This document shows, piece by piece, positions 38,308 through 46,608 of a stretch of 64,000 nt of DNA. Origin of the DNA: Actinocatenispora sera. GTDB taxonomy: Bacteria > Actinomycetota > Actinomycetes > Mycobacteriales > Micromonosporaceae. The stretch spans positions 682,001-746,000 of the forward strand of contig NZ_AP023354.1 of the NCBI RefSeq assembly GCF_018324685.1. The letters are read 5' to 3'. A model generated the notes under the pieces. The model worked only from the letters and a program-made list of their open reading frames with translations, did no database searches and was not told the origin of the DNA. Position 1 is the stretch's first letter. Every line of letters begins with the position of its first letter. The position numbers and the translations under genes are program-made.

Positions 38308-39043
38308 GACCTCTTTGCGCTGAGGTCAACCCGAAGCGCCGGTGCGCGGCTGGCGTGCGCTCGGCGCTGGCGGTGTAAAGCCCACCCTTGTCCGGCGCCG
38401 GTTGCAGCCGGCGGTGTGTACGCGTCTCTGGCCGGGGCCGTTGGGTGCTGGTGGTGTAAAGGCCACCTCTGTTCGCCGCTTTACCCCGCGTGGGGGAATG
38501 CGAGGAGAGGGCTTCGCCCCTCCTCGCGCTCCTTCCCCGCCAAGGGGATTCCCCTTGGCCATCCCCTTACCCATCCCGGTGACGATGCCCCTCGACGCCG
38601 AGCGTGCGTCGAAGAAGACCGGGGAACCGGCCGGGCCTTCCCATCACGGCAACGCCCGCCTCGCAACGCATCGCGTCGCGTCGCTTCGTGTCCTGGCGGC
38701 CCACAGGCGGGTGGGGTTGGCTTGGCGTGGCGGGCTTGGCGTTAATGGGTAGGCCGTACCGACATCCCGTAGTTCCGAAGCGGGCCAGGCGGGGTAAGGA
38801 TCTCGTCTCTGGTTTTCCGGTGGTGGATTGTCAAGGGGCGACTGCCCCCTTGACGGGGAGGGGTGTGGGGAGGGGCGAAGCCCGCTCCCCACGGTTCCCC
38901 CACGGGGGGTGAAAAGGGGAAACAGAGGTGGGCTTTACACCGCCAGCACCAGCGCGCCAGCGCCGACAGGGGGTGGGCTTTACATCGCGCGCACGCGAGC
39001 CGGGCACCGGCGCTACGGGTGTACCTCAGCGCATAGAGGTGCC
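38308..39043. repeat. 736-bp palindromic intergenic element, copy B (inverted relative to A)
   Basis: The left end GACCTCTTTGCGCTGAGGTC corresponds to the right end of copy A read on the other strand; its right end (complement GCACCTCTATGCGCTGAGGT) corresponds to the left end of A. Internal order matches A inverted: GTGTAAAGCCCACC motifs, GTGGGGGAATGCGAGGAG, CAAGGGGATTCCCCTTGG, the unique core and the mirror arm. The last codons and stop of murB lie inside its right end. It is again between convergent genes and judged non-coding. Confidence 0.85.
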
Positions 39044-40111
39044 CAGGGAGGTGTTGACGAGGACGGGTTCGGGGTGGAGGGAGACACCGAAGGTCTTGTG
39101 GACGCCGGCGGCGATCTCCCGGGCCAGGTCGAGCAGCTCGGCGGTGGTGCCGTGGTCGGCGTTGGTGAGGGCGAGCGTGTGCTTGGTGGAGATCCGTACC
39201 GGGCCGGGGCCGTACCCCTTGGTGAAGCCGGCGCGCTCGATCAGCCAGGCGGCGGGGACCTTGACCCGGTCGCCGGACTCGGGCCAGGACGGTACGGGCA
39301 CGTCGGCACCGAGCAGGTCGGCGCACCGGGCGGACAGCGCGGCGAACTCGTCGGCGGACAGGATCGGGTTGGTGAAGAACGAGCCGGCGCTGCGGGTGTC
39401 CGGGTCGGCCGGGTCGAGCACCATGCCCTTGCTCCGGCGCAGCTCCAGCACCGCGTCCCGGACGAGCGGCAGCGGTACCCGGTCGCCGACCTCGACGCCG
39501 AGGGCGCGGGCCAGCTGCTCGTACCGGATCGGTTCGGACTCGCCGCCCTCGTGCAGCACGAAGGCGACCGACAGCACCACCCACCGGTCGTTGCCCTTGA
39601 ACAGGCTGGTCCGGTAGCCGAACGCGCAGTCGTCGGCGCGCATCGCGGCGGTGCGCTGCTCGACCCGGTCGTACACGGTGACCTCGACGATGGTGTGCGA
39701 GACCTCCTGGCCGTACGCGCCGACGTTCTGGATGGGCGTTGCGCCGGCCGCGCCGGGAATGCCGGACAGGCACTCGATCCCGGACCATCCCTGGGCGACG
39801 GTGGCCTCGACCACCGCATCCCAGTCCATCCCGGCCGGTACGGTCACCGCGACCCGGCCGTCGCCGCCGCGGCCGAAACCGAGGCCGTCGCCGCCGGTGC
39901 GCAGCAGGACCACGGTCCCGGGGAACCCTTCGTCCGCGATGACCACGTTCGACCCGCCGCCGAGCAGCAACAGCGGCTCGCCGGTGGCGTCCCCGGCGCG
40001 TACCGCCGCGACGATCTCGTCGGAATTGGTGACCTCGACCACACGTTGCGCAGGGCCACCGAGGCCGAGCGTCGTGTAGCGACCCAGAAACTCTTGACTG
40101 ACGTCCTGCAC
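39026..40111 (-). CDS. murB: UDP-N-acetylenolpyruvoylglucosamine reductase MurB
   Basis: Reduces enolpyruvyl-UDP-GlcNAc to UDP-MurNAc in peptidoglycan synthesis; cytoplasmic FAD enzyme, 361 residues. Motifs include TLGLGGPAQRVVEV, LLLGGGSNVVIADEG, GIPGAAGATPIQNVGAYGQE and SAGSFFTNPI with the catalytic Ser. After HPEPVLV the usual short family ending is replaced by NTSLGTSMR-stop, whose TSMR codons are the end of repeat element B. GTG 40111 lies six bases after TAGGCT (40118-40123 on the complement), a leaderless start. Confidence 0.95.
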   Translation of the reverse strand: MQDVSQEFLGRYTTLGLGGPAQRVVEVTNSDEIVAAVRAGDATGEPLLLLGGGSNVVIADEGFPGTVVLLRTGGDGLGFGRGGDGRVAVTVPAGMDWDAVVEATVAQGWSGIECLSGIPGAAGATPIQNVGAYGQEVSHTIVEVTVYDRVEQRTAAMRADDCAFGYRTSLFKGNDRWVVLSVAFVLHEGGESEPIRYEQLARALGVEVGDRVPLPLVRDAVLELRRSKGMVLDPADPDTRSAGSFFTNPILSADEFAALSARCADLLGADVPVPSWPESGDRVKVPAAWLIERAGFTKGYGPGPVRISTKHTLALTNADHGTTAELLDLAREIAAGVHKTFGVSLHPEPVLVNTSLGTSMR

Positions 40112-40167
40112 CCGGTCAGCCTAAGCTCGAAGTATCCAGCCATCCGCGCGGATGGGGGTGCAGGACG

Positions 40168-40248
40168 ATGAGCGAGCATCAGCGAGCGAATCAGAGGTAC
40201 CGCGCATCGCGGCTCATCGGGCTTCCGACGAAGGAGGCAGGCCGATGA
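40168..40248 (+). CDS. Leader ORF (26 aa) overlapping the downstream start
   Basis: ATG 40168 opens MSEHQRANQRYRASRLIGLP, 26 codons, ending in TGA within an ATGA overlap with the gene at 40245. The first 26 bases match the leader at 1296 in 25 positions. GCTCATCGG at 40212-40220 is exactly complementary to 40242-40250, the start region of the next gene, with the AAGGAGG ribosome site in between. Ribosomes finishing the leader would therefore open a hairpin that otherwise hides that start. Peptide function unlikely. Confidence 0.5.
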   Translation: MSEHQRANQRYRASRLIGLPTKEAGR

Positions 40249-41015
40249 GCAGGATTCCGGTGCGGCCGGGAAAGGATTTCTGGCTGGCCGCGCTGCGCCA
40301 CGACGGTGTGCTGCTCGGCGAGTCGGCGGTCGGGGACGCCCTCGAACTGCCGGTACCCGGCCACGTCGACCGGACCGTGGGCGATCTGCTCGGCACGCTC
40401 GGCGCCGAGTACCGGTGGGTTCGCGCACACGTGACCCGCGGCGAGACGAGCCGACCCACCCTCCCGCTGCCCGAGCCGCCGCACGGTCTGGCGCTGCTCG
40501 ACTTCTGGCTCGACGCGTACCGCGACCTGCTCGCCACGTTCGACGAACTCGACCCCGACCTGCCGGCGTGGAACTGGGCGCCGCAGCCGAAGCAGGCCCG
40601 GTTCTGGATGCGCCGCACCGCGCACCTGACCGCGCTGGACCGGTGGGACGTGCAGCTCGCCACCGGCGCACCCGTACCGCTGGAGGCGAAGGCCGCCACC
40701 GACGGCGTGACCGAGCTGTTCGACACGATCCTGCCGGCGCGCCGCATCGGCCGGCACGACCCGACCGGTACCGTCCGGCTGCTCGCCACCGACACCGGCG
40801 CCGAGTGGCTGGTCCGCCTGCGCGAGGAGGGCATGGCGCTGCTGGACAACAGCGGCCACACCACCCCGGCGGTGCGCGCCGTGGCCGCCGGTACCGCGAG
40901 CGACCTGCTGCTCGCGCTCACCAGCCGGATCTCGTTCGAGCTGGTCGGTACCGCCGGCGAGGCGCGGCTGCTCGACCAGCTGCGGCCGGACCGCCGTCCC
41001 ACGCTCGACCCGTGA
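40245..41015 (+). CDS. Maleylpyruvate-isomerase-like (TIGR03083/DinB-fold) protein lacking metal ligands
   Basis: A 256-residue protein of the mycothiol-dependent maleylpyruvate isomerase superfamily (N-terminal DinB-like four-helix bundle plus C-terminal domain; PGKDFWLAALRHDG, LPAWNWAPQPKQARFWMRRT). Compared with its tandem paralogue at 41140, the three positions that bind zinc are changed: FRHTG is LGTLG, and the E-x3-H of HELAVHRWD is L-x3-D in HLTALDRWD. It probably is not a metal-dependent transferase. Start ATG 40245 follows AAGGAGG and overlaps the leader stop. Confidence 0.85.
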   Translation: MSRIPVRPGKDFWLAALRHDGVLLGESAVGDALELPVPGHVDRTVGDLLGTLGAEYRWVRAHVTRGETSRPTLPLPEPPHGLALLDFWLDAYRDLLATFDELDPDLPAWNWAPQPKQARFWMRRTAHLTALDRWDVQLATGAPVPLEAKAATDGVTELFDTILPARRIGRHDPTGTVRLLATDTGAEWLVRLREEGMALLDNSGHTTPAVRAVAAGTASDLLLALTSRISFELVGTAGEARLLDQLRPDRRPTLDP

Positions 41016-41139
41016 ACCGGCGCCGGATCCGCCCGGGGTGCCCCGAGCGTGACGATCCGGGCGGCTTCTGCTATCCCTAGAGGGCCCTGCGCCGCCGTGC
41101 CGCGCCGGGCTTCGCGGTATGTCGGAAACGGGGGACGCC

Positions 41140-41901
41140 ATGACCTTGACCTCGGCCAGGCCGGACAAGGCGTTCTGGCTGTCGGCGATCCAGCGGGAGG
41201 CGGCGGCGCTGCGCGCCGTCACGGCGGTCGACGACGCGCTCGCCAGCCCGGTACCGAGCTGCCCCGGCTGGACGGTCGCCGACCTGTTCCGGCACACCGG
41301 CGCCGGGCTGCGCTGGGTCGCGGCACACGTCGTCCGGGGTGAGACCGGTTCGCCCGGGGACCCGTCCACCGACGGCGCGCCGACCGGCGCCGACCTGCTG
41401 CCGTGGTGGGACGCCGCGCTCGCCGCCGCGGTGGCCGCGCTGGGCGGTACCGCGCCCGATCTGCCGGCGTGGAACTGGGCGCCGCAGGACAAGGTCGCCC
41501 GGTTCTGGTACCGCCGGTTCGCGCACGAGCTCGCGGTGCACCGCTGGGACGGGCAGGTCGCGGTCGGGCTGCCGGAGCCGATCGAGACCGCGCTCGCGGT
41601 CGACGGCGTCGACGAGGTGCTCGACACCTGGCTACCGGCCGACGGCGGGCTCGCCAAGACCGGCGACGGCGTCGTCCAGCTGATCGCCGACGACTCCGAG
41701 GACAGCTGGATCGTCCGGGTCCGCGGCGGCGCCATCTCGCTGCTGGACACCGCCACCCTGCTGCCCGAGGAACGCCCGCTGCAGACCCAGGTCAGCGGGT
41801 CCGCCAGCGACGTGGAACTCGCCCTGTACGGGCGGGTGCCGTTCGACATCCTCACCGTCACCGGCGACGAGACGCTGCTGGACTGCCTCCGGGTCGGCTG
41901 A
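41140..41901 (+). CDS. Maleylpyruvate-isomerase-like (TIGR03083) protein
   Basis: A 253-residue member of the same superfamily with the metal set intact: DLFRHTGAGLRW supplies the first His, and FAHELAVHRWDGQ the Glu and second His. Family members use mycothiol or related thiols; the substrate is unknown. About half of the residues of conserved stretches match the preceding gene, so the pair is a tandem duplication. ATG 41140 with GGGGGA upstream is preferred over ATG 41119. Confidence 0.88.
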   Translation: MTLTSARPDKAFWLSAIQREAAALRAVTAVDDALASPVPSCPGWTVADLFRHTGAGLRWVAAHVVRGETGSPGDPSTDGAPTGADLLPWWDAALAAAVAALGGTAPDLPAWNWAPQDKVARFWYRRFAHELAVHRWDGQVAVGLPEPIETALAVDGVDEVLDTWLPADGGLAKTGDGVVQLIADDSEDSWIVRVRGGAISLLDTATLLPEERPLQTQVSGSASDVELALYGRVPFDILTVTGDETLLDCLRVG

Positions 41902-41906
41902 CCGGC

Positions 41907-41937
41907 TTGCTCCTCCAGCAGGGGGAGCAGGCACAGT
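41907..41937 (+). promoter_or_regulatory. MerR-type promoter/operator with 19-bp spacer
   Basis: TTGCTC (41907-41912) and CACAGT (41932-41937) are separated by 19 bases, the overlong spacing characteristic of MerR-regulated promoters. The dyad GCTCCTCC-AGCA-GGGGGAGC (41909-41928) fills the spacer. The -10 box ends six bases before the MerR ATG, so the transcript is predicted leaderless and autoregulated. Confidence 0.7.
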
Positions 41938-41943
41938 GGCTGC

Positions 41944-42864
41944 ATGACCAGCGGCGCGCACCTCGCGATCGGTGACCTGGCCCGGCTGACCGGGCTGTCG
42001 GTCAAGACCGTCCGGTTCTACTCCGACCTCGGACTGGTGCCGCCGGCCGGGCGGACCGCGGCCGGGCAGCGCCGGTACGACGCGGCCGCGGTGACCCGGC
42101 TCCGGCTGGTACGCACGCTGCGCGCGCTCGGTCTCGACCTCGCCACCGTGGCCCGGATCCTGGGCGGCCAGACCTCCCTCGCCGAGGTCGCCGCGGTACG
42201 GGTCGCGGCGGTCACCGAGCAGCTGCACGCGCTGCGCCGGCAACGCGCGGTACTCGCCGCGGTGGCCGAACACGGCATCGACCCGAAGGAGACCGATCTG
42301 ATGAGCCTGCTGTCCGACGACGACCGCGTCGCCCTGATCGACGACTTCCTCGGCACCGTCTTCGCCGGCCTCGACCTCGACGGCGTGCCGCGCTCGCTGA
42401 CCCCGGAACTGCCGGACGATCCGGACGCGGCCCAGGCGGCGGCCTGGCTGGAGCTGACGGCGCTGCTCGCCGACGACGGCTTCCGTGCGGTCCTGCGCCG
42501 CACCGCCGAACAGTTCCACGCCGACCGGGTCGCGCAGGACGCGGTCGCGGGTGGCCGGCTGCCCCGGCCGGACGCGGTCGCGCTCGCCATCGAGCAGGCG
42601 CGGCCGGCGCTCGCGGCGCGGGTCGACCCCGGCTCGCCCGCCGCCGCGTCGCTCGTCGCCGCGCTGACGGAGCGGTACGCGGCGACCCTGGGCCACCCCG
42701 CCGGCCTCGACGTGCGTACCCGGCTGGCGGCGCGGCTGGAGACCGCCGCGGACCCGCGGCGGCAGCGCTACCTGGAGCTGCTGTCGGTGGTCAACGGCTG
42801 GCCGGCACTCCCCGCCCAGACCGAACCGATCGCCTGGTCCCGGGCGGCACTCTCCGCATCCTGA
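41944..42864 (+). CDS. MerR-family transcriptional regulator
   Basis: A 306-residue regulator. The N-terminal winged helix (LAIGDLARLTGLSVKTVRFY, AGQRRYDAAAVTRLRLV) and dimerisation helix are typical. The ~190-residue C-terminal effector region is helical and all its own, with no cysteines that would suggest metal sensing, so a small-molecule ligand is more likely. ATG 41944 is fixed by the promoter at 41907-41937. The 3' end, encoding WSRAALSAS and the stop, is repeated twice downstream. Confidence 0.92.
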   Translation: MTSGAHLAIGDLARLTGLSVKTVRFYSDLGLVPPAGRTAAGQRRYDAAAVTRLRLVRTLRALGLDLATVARILGGQTSLAEVAAVRVAAVTEQLHALRRQRAVLAAVAEHGIDPKETDLMSLLSDDDRVALIDDFLGTVFAGLDLDGVPRSLTPELPDDPDAAQAAAWLELTALLADDGFRAVLRRTAEQFHADRVAQDAVAGGRLPRPDAVALAIEQARPALAARVDPGSPAAASLVAALTERYAATLGHPAGLDVRTRLAARLETAADPRRQRYLELLSVVNGWPALPAQTEPIAWSRAALSAS

Positions 42865-42946
42865 CCGACCGGTCCCGGGCAGCGTTCACCGCATCCTGAC
42901 CGAACCGACCGACTGGTCCCGAGCGGCGCTCGCCGCGTCACGGGCG
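42835..42946 (+). repeat. Three tandem-like copies of the MerR gene 3' end
   Basis: 33-base units begin at 42835 (in gene), 42870 and 42914; each starts GGTCCCGRGCRGC and the first two end CGCATCCTGACCG, including a copy of the stop codon. Short CCGAC spacers separate them. Confidence 0.75.
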
Positions 42947-43048
42947 CTTTCTGGCCCTGGCGGAGTCGAGTCGGATCTACCTGCCCGGCCGAGACCGTGC
43001 GGAGACGAGCACGGCGCCGGCTACCGCGCGACGGGGTTGGGGCGGTGG

Positions 43049-43561
43049 TCAGCGGGCGGCGAGGAGCTGCTCGGCGAGGAGACGCTTGGGTTCGTCGAAC
43101 AACACGAGGGTGGCGCGTTCAACCGCGGTTTCGGTGTCGCGCAGGGTGTTCAGCGCCTGCCGGATCGCATCGTCGGCCGGCCAGCCGTACACGCCGGCGG
43201 AGATCAGCGGGAACGCGACGGTCACCGCCCCGAGCTCGTCGGCGACCCGCAGGCAGTTGCGGTAGCAGTCGCGCAGCAGCGGCGACCGGTCGGTTCCGCT
43301 CGAGTAGACCGGGCCGACGGTGTGGATCACCCACCGCGCGGGGAGCCGACCAGCGGTGGTGGCGACCGCCTGCCCGGTGGGCAGACCCTTGCCGTACCGG
43401 GAGGCGCGCAGCGCGCGGCACTCGGCGAGGATCTCCGGCCCGCCGCGCCGGTGGATCGCGCCGTCCACGCCACCGCCACCGAGCAGCGACGAGTTCGCCG
43501 CGTTCACGATCGCATCGACCTGCTGTTCGGTGATGTCTCCCCGGACCGCGTCGATCTGCAT
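43049..43561 (-). CDS. Macro-domain O-acetyl-ADP-ribose deacetylase / ADP-ribosyl hydrolase
   Basis: A 170-residue single macro domain of the MacroD/YmdB type. The ADP-ribose site reads NAANSSLLGGGGVDGAIHRR, with GP and the second loop LISAGVYGWP. Such enzymes remove ADP-ribose from proteins or deacetylate O-acetyl-ADP-ribose. ATG 43561 is seven bases after the stop of the membrane endonuclease-like gene, so the two form an operon. A GTG one codon earlier is an alternative start. Confidence 0.94.
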   Translation of the reverse strand: MQIDAVRGDITEQQVDAIVNAANSSLLGGGGVDGAIHRRGGPEILAECRALRASRYGKGLPTGQAVATTAGRLPARWVIHTVGPVYSSGTDRSPLLRDCYRNCLRVADELGAVTVAFPLISAGVYGWPADDAIRQALNTLRDTETAVERATLVLFDEPKRLLAEQLLAAR

Positions 43562-43568
43562 CACCGCA

Positions 43569-45746
43569 TCATCCCAGCCGTACCGTGGTGGCCAGCGGGA
43601 AGTGGTCCGACGCGGTGCTGTGCACGATCCGGAAGTCGTTGAACGACACGTCGTCGGAGCCGAAGATCCAGTCCGGCCGGTACTTCGGGGTGTCGGTCGG
43701 CGAGGTCAGTTCGCCGGCGTGCCCGGTCGAGTCCTGCGCGCTCACCAGCCCGGCCCGGTCGAACTTCGCGATCTCCGGCCAGCCGGGCATGGCGTTGAAG
43801 TCGCCGGCGACGACCACGGGCGCGTGCCCGCCGCAGTGTCCGAGCAGCGTGTCGATCTCGGCGTCGCGGGTGGCGTGGTGCTCGGTGATGTTCTGCAGGT
43901 GCGCGGTGCACACGGTCAGCCCCTGGCCGCCGGGCAGCTGCACCGTGGCCTGCGCGTACGAGCGGCGCTGCGGACCCTGGCCGTACGGCAGCGGGCCGGT
44001 GTGCACGTGCGACATCGGCAGGCTGGACATGATCACGTTGCCGAACTGGCCGTCCGCCGCCGGCGACCACACGTACGGCATGCCGAGGGTGCGGGACAGC
44101 CACTCGGCGAGGTCGGTCCCGCCGCCGATCGGCCAGCCGCGGTTCACCTCCTGCAGCAGGATCACGTCCGGGTGCTGGCCCCGCAGGGTGGCGGCGATCG
44201 CGGCCGGGTCGACCGCCGCGTCGTCGTTCACGCCGTAGTGCAGGTTCCAGGTGACCAGCCGGACCGAGTCCGCGGTGGCGCTCGGGTGCGCCGGCGCCGG
44301 GGTGGTCAGCAGCAGCACGATCGGCACGATCAGCAGTACCGCCGGCACCCCCGCAAGCGGGGCGAGCAGCCCGCCGCGCCGGTCCGGCGTCGCCGGCTCG
44401 GTGTCCACTGTGGACCGGTAGCCGAGCGCCGCCGGCAGCGCCATCAGGACCGCACCGGCCAGCGGCAGGAACCGGTTGTCGAACGGCAGCGGCAGGTCGT
44501 AGCTCGCCTGGTACAGCAGGACGACGAGGACGAAGCCGAGACCGGCGCCGAGGCCCGCGGCCGCGAAGCCGAAAGCCGGCGTACGGTGCCGTACCGGCGG
44601 AGCCGGCGGTGGGGTCGGGCGGGGCCGGGGCCGCATCCCGCCGCCGGGAACTCCGACCCGCCGACCGCCGGGTGACGGCGCCGAGTCCGGCTCGAGCCCG
44701 GTCGGCCCGGCGTGCGCCCGGCGCCCCGCCGGGCGCCCCGGACCCGCCCCGTCACCGGCGGCGGCGACCCCGGGGCGCAGTACGCCGCCGGCTCGGGCGG
44801 GCGCACCGGCGGGAGCTGGCGGCTGGTATGCCGCGGGCAGCCGCGCCAGCAGCAGCGCGGCGGCGACCTGGCCGACCAGTACCGCGATCAGCGCGGGAAC
44901 GCCGTGCAGGTAGAGGGCGGCGGCGACCGCGCCGAGCAGCACCAGCCCGACGATCCACAGGTACCGGCCGGGCAGCCGCGCGTCCCGCCCGATCGCCTCG
45001 ATCGCCAGCAGCGCGCCGAACAGCAGCAGTACCGTCGCCCACGGCGCGCCGAGGCCGCCCTGCGAGGCGACGAACGCCGGGCTGCCGAGGATCAGCACGT
45101 ACAGCGCCAGGTACGGGCCGAGCACGGCGAACGAGCGCACCTCGCCGGTCACCGGCCCGAAGGCGCGCGCGGTGCGCGCCAGCAGCGCCACCAGCAGCAC
45201 GCAGGCGACCACCGTGTAGAGCCAGGGCAGCAGGCCGGGCCGCCAGACCGGATCCCAGCTGCCGAACGCGGACCGTACCGCGACATCGACGGCGCCGCCG
45301 AGCACGATGCCGAGCGCGAACCCGCGCCGACCGATCCGCACCACCTGCGCGGACACCAGCACCAGCGCGCCGAGGCCGACCACCGTGGTGGTCAACGCGG
45401 TACCGAAGCCGGGCGTCGGCACCGCCTGCTCCAGCAGCCGCACCACCACGAGCAGCAGTACCGCCGCGGAGGTGGCGCGCCGCGCCCCGAGCCAACCGGC
45501 GAGCGGGCCGATCAGTACCGGGAGCAGGTAGACCAGCAGCGCGACCAACGCCGCGACCGCGACCCCACCGGCACCCGCGACGTGGTCCAGCGGCGGACCG
45601 CTGGTGCGCAGCCCCTCGACCGCGAACACGGTGACCACGGCCAGCAGCGCGACCAGCGGTGCCCGGCCCGCCGCGCCCGGACCGCTGGCGGGTTCGGCCG
45701 GGGCCGTGGCCTCGGGCCCCCGTGACGTCGACGCCGGCACATCCAT
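43569..45746 (-). CDS. Polytopic membrane protein with C-terminal endonuclease/exonuclease/phosphatase domain
   Basis: A 725-residue protein. About 12 hydrophobic helices (residues ~30-480, interrupted by a Pro/Arg/Gly-rich loop at ~325-390) lead to an EEP domain (~495-725). The domain has all its catalytic signatures: TWNLHYG, LLQEVNRGW, AGDFNAMPGWP, PDWIFG and the terminal ASDHFPLA. The catalytic domain would lie on one membrane face; phosphodiesters such as lipid or nucleic-acid substrates are possible. ATG 45746 lies seven bases after TAGTGT (45754-45759 on the complement), a leaderless start. Macro-domain gene follows. Confidence 0.9.
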   Translation of the reverse strand: MDVPASTSRGPEATAPAEPASGPGAAGRAPLVALLAVVTVFAVEGLRTSGPPLDHVAGAGGVAVAALVALLVYLLPVLIGPLAGWLGARRATSAAVLLLVVVRLLEQAVPTPGFGTALTTTVVGLGALVLVSAQVVRIGRRGFALGIVLGGAVDVAVRSAFGSWDPVWRPGLLPWLYTVVACVLLVALLARTARAFGPVTGEVRSFAVLGPYLALYVLILGSPAFVASQGGLGAPWATVLLLFGALLAIEAIGRDARLPGRYLWIVGLVLLGAVAAALYLHGVPALIAVLVGQVAAALLLARLPAAYQPPAPAGAPARAGGVLRPGVAAAGDGAGPGRPAGRRAHAGPTGLEPDSAPSPGGRRVGVPGGGMRPRPRPTPPPAPPVRHRTPAFGFAAAGLGAGLGFVLVVLLYQASYDLPLPFDNRFLPLAGAVLMALPAALGYRSTVDTEPATPDRRGGLLAPLAGVPAVLLIVPIVLLLTTPAPAHPSATADSVRLVTWNLHYGVNDDAAVDPAAIAATLRGQHPDVILLQEVNRGWPIGGGTDLAEWLSRTLGMPYVWSPAADGQFGNVIMSSLPMSHVHTGPLPYGQGPQRRSYAQATVQLPGGQGLTVCTAHLQNITEHHATRDAEIDTLLGHCGGHAPVVVAGDFNAMPGWPEIAKFDRAGLVSAQDSTGHAGELTSPTDTPKYRPDWIFGSDDVSFNDFRIVHSTASDHFPLATTVRLG

Positions 45747-45822
45747 GGCGGGCACACTAGCGCCTCTCCGGAACCCACCGTGCCCTGCGTCACCGACCGG
45801 GCAACCGCCGTGACCTGCCCGG

Positions 45823-46608
45823 TCAGTGGGGTACCGGGGCGGGGCGGCGAACCGTGGCCGGATCGCCGAGGGTGTGCCGGGCGAGCAGGGTGGCGCCGGC
45901 GACCGCGGCCGGGGTACCGATCAGCGCCCCGAACGGCACCAGGAACAGCACGAACACCGCGACCCCGAACCCGAGCGCCCGCGGCCGGTACCGGCGCAGC
46001 AGGCGGCGGCGTTCGGCCAGCCGCAGGCCACGCCGCTCGTACGGCACGCCGGTCAACTCCAGCGCCAGGAACCAGCCGCCGACCAGCGCACCCAGCACCG
46101 GCACCACGGTCTGGCCGACCGCCGGCAGGAACCCGGCGGCGAACAGCAGCACGCCGGTGACCGCCGAGGCGAGCAGCATCCGCAGCGCGTCTCGCACCGT
46201 CCGGCCCGCCGAGCGCCACCACGCCACCTCGACCTCGTCCGGCAGCCCGCCACACTGCCGCTCGGTGTGCCGCGAGATCGCCTCGTAGCAGGGGTCACCG
46301 ATGGTCAGCGCCAGCGTGGTGAACAGCAGCGCCGCCACCACCAGCCCGGCGCCGGTCAGCGCGACCCCGGCGACCACGTGCGCGGTGGTCCGCCACCCGG
46401 CCGACCAGCCGTCCGCGAACGGGGTGACCAGCTCGACCTCGTCGCCGAGGAACACCAGCAGGAACGTGTACCCGGTGGCCAGCACCACGAACGCGAGCAG
46501 CGCCGGTAGCGCGCCCAACAGCAGCAGCCGCGGCGAGCGGAACACCACCACGATGCCGCGCCCGAGCAGGGCGACACCGGTCGCGAACTCGCGCAGCATC
46601 CGGATCAT
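45823..46608 (-). CDS. EI24/CysZ-family membrane protein
   Basis: A 261-residue protein with four to six helices matching the EI24 (CysZ-like) family: FATGVALLGRGIVVVFRSPR, LLFTTLALTIGDPCYEAISR, VPYERRGLRLAERRRLLRRY. CysZ members conduct sulfate; others are uncharacterised. ATG 46608 overlaps the hydrolase stop (ATGA), so it is the last gene of the DUF2516-hydrolase-EI24 operon. A sulfur-uptake role would fit the sulfur genes at 57-59 kb but is unproven. Confidence 0.9.
   Translation of the reverse strand: MIRMLREFATGVALLGRGIVVVFRSPRLLLLGALPALLAFVVLATGYTFLLVFLGDEVELVTPFADGWSAGWRTTAHVVAGVALTGAGLVVAALLFTTLALTIGDPCYEAISRHTERQCGGLPDEVEVAWWRSAGRTVRDALRMLLASAVTGVLLFAAGFLPAVGQTVVPVLGALVGGWFLALELTGVPYERRGLRLAERRRLLRRYRPRALGFGVAVFVLFLVPFGALIGTPAAVAGATLLARHTLGDPATVRRPAPVPH

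Noticed and set aside
38342-38752. Possible protein within repeat element B
   Set aside because: Same reason; homologous DNA in copy A is read in different frames, so conservation is of DNA, not protein.
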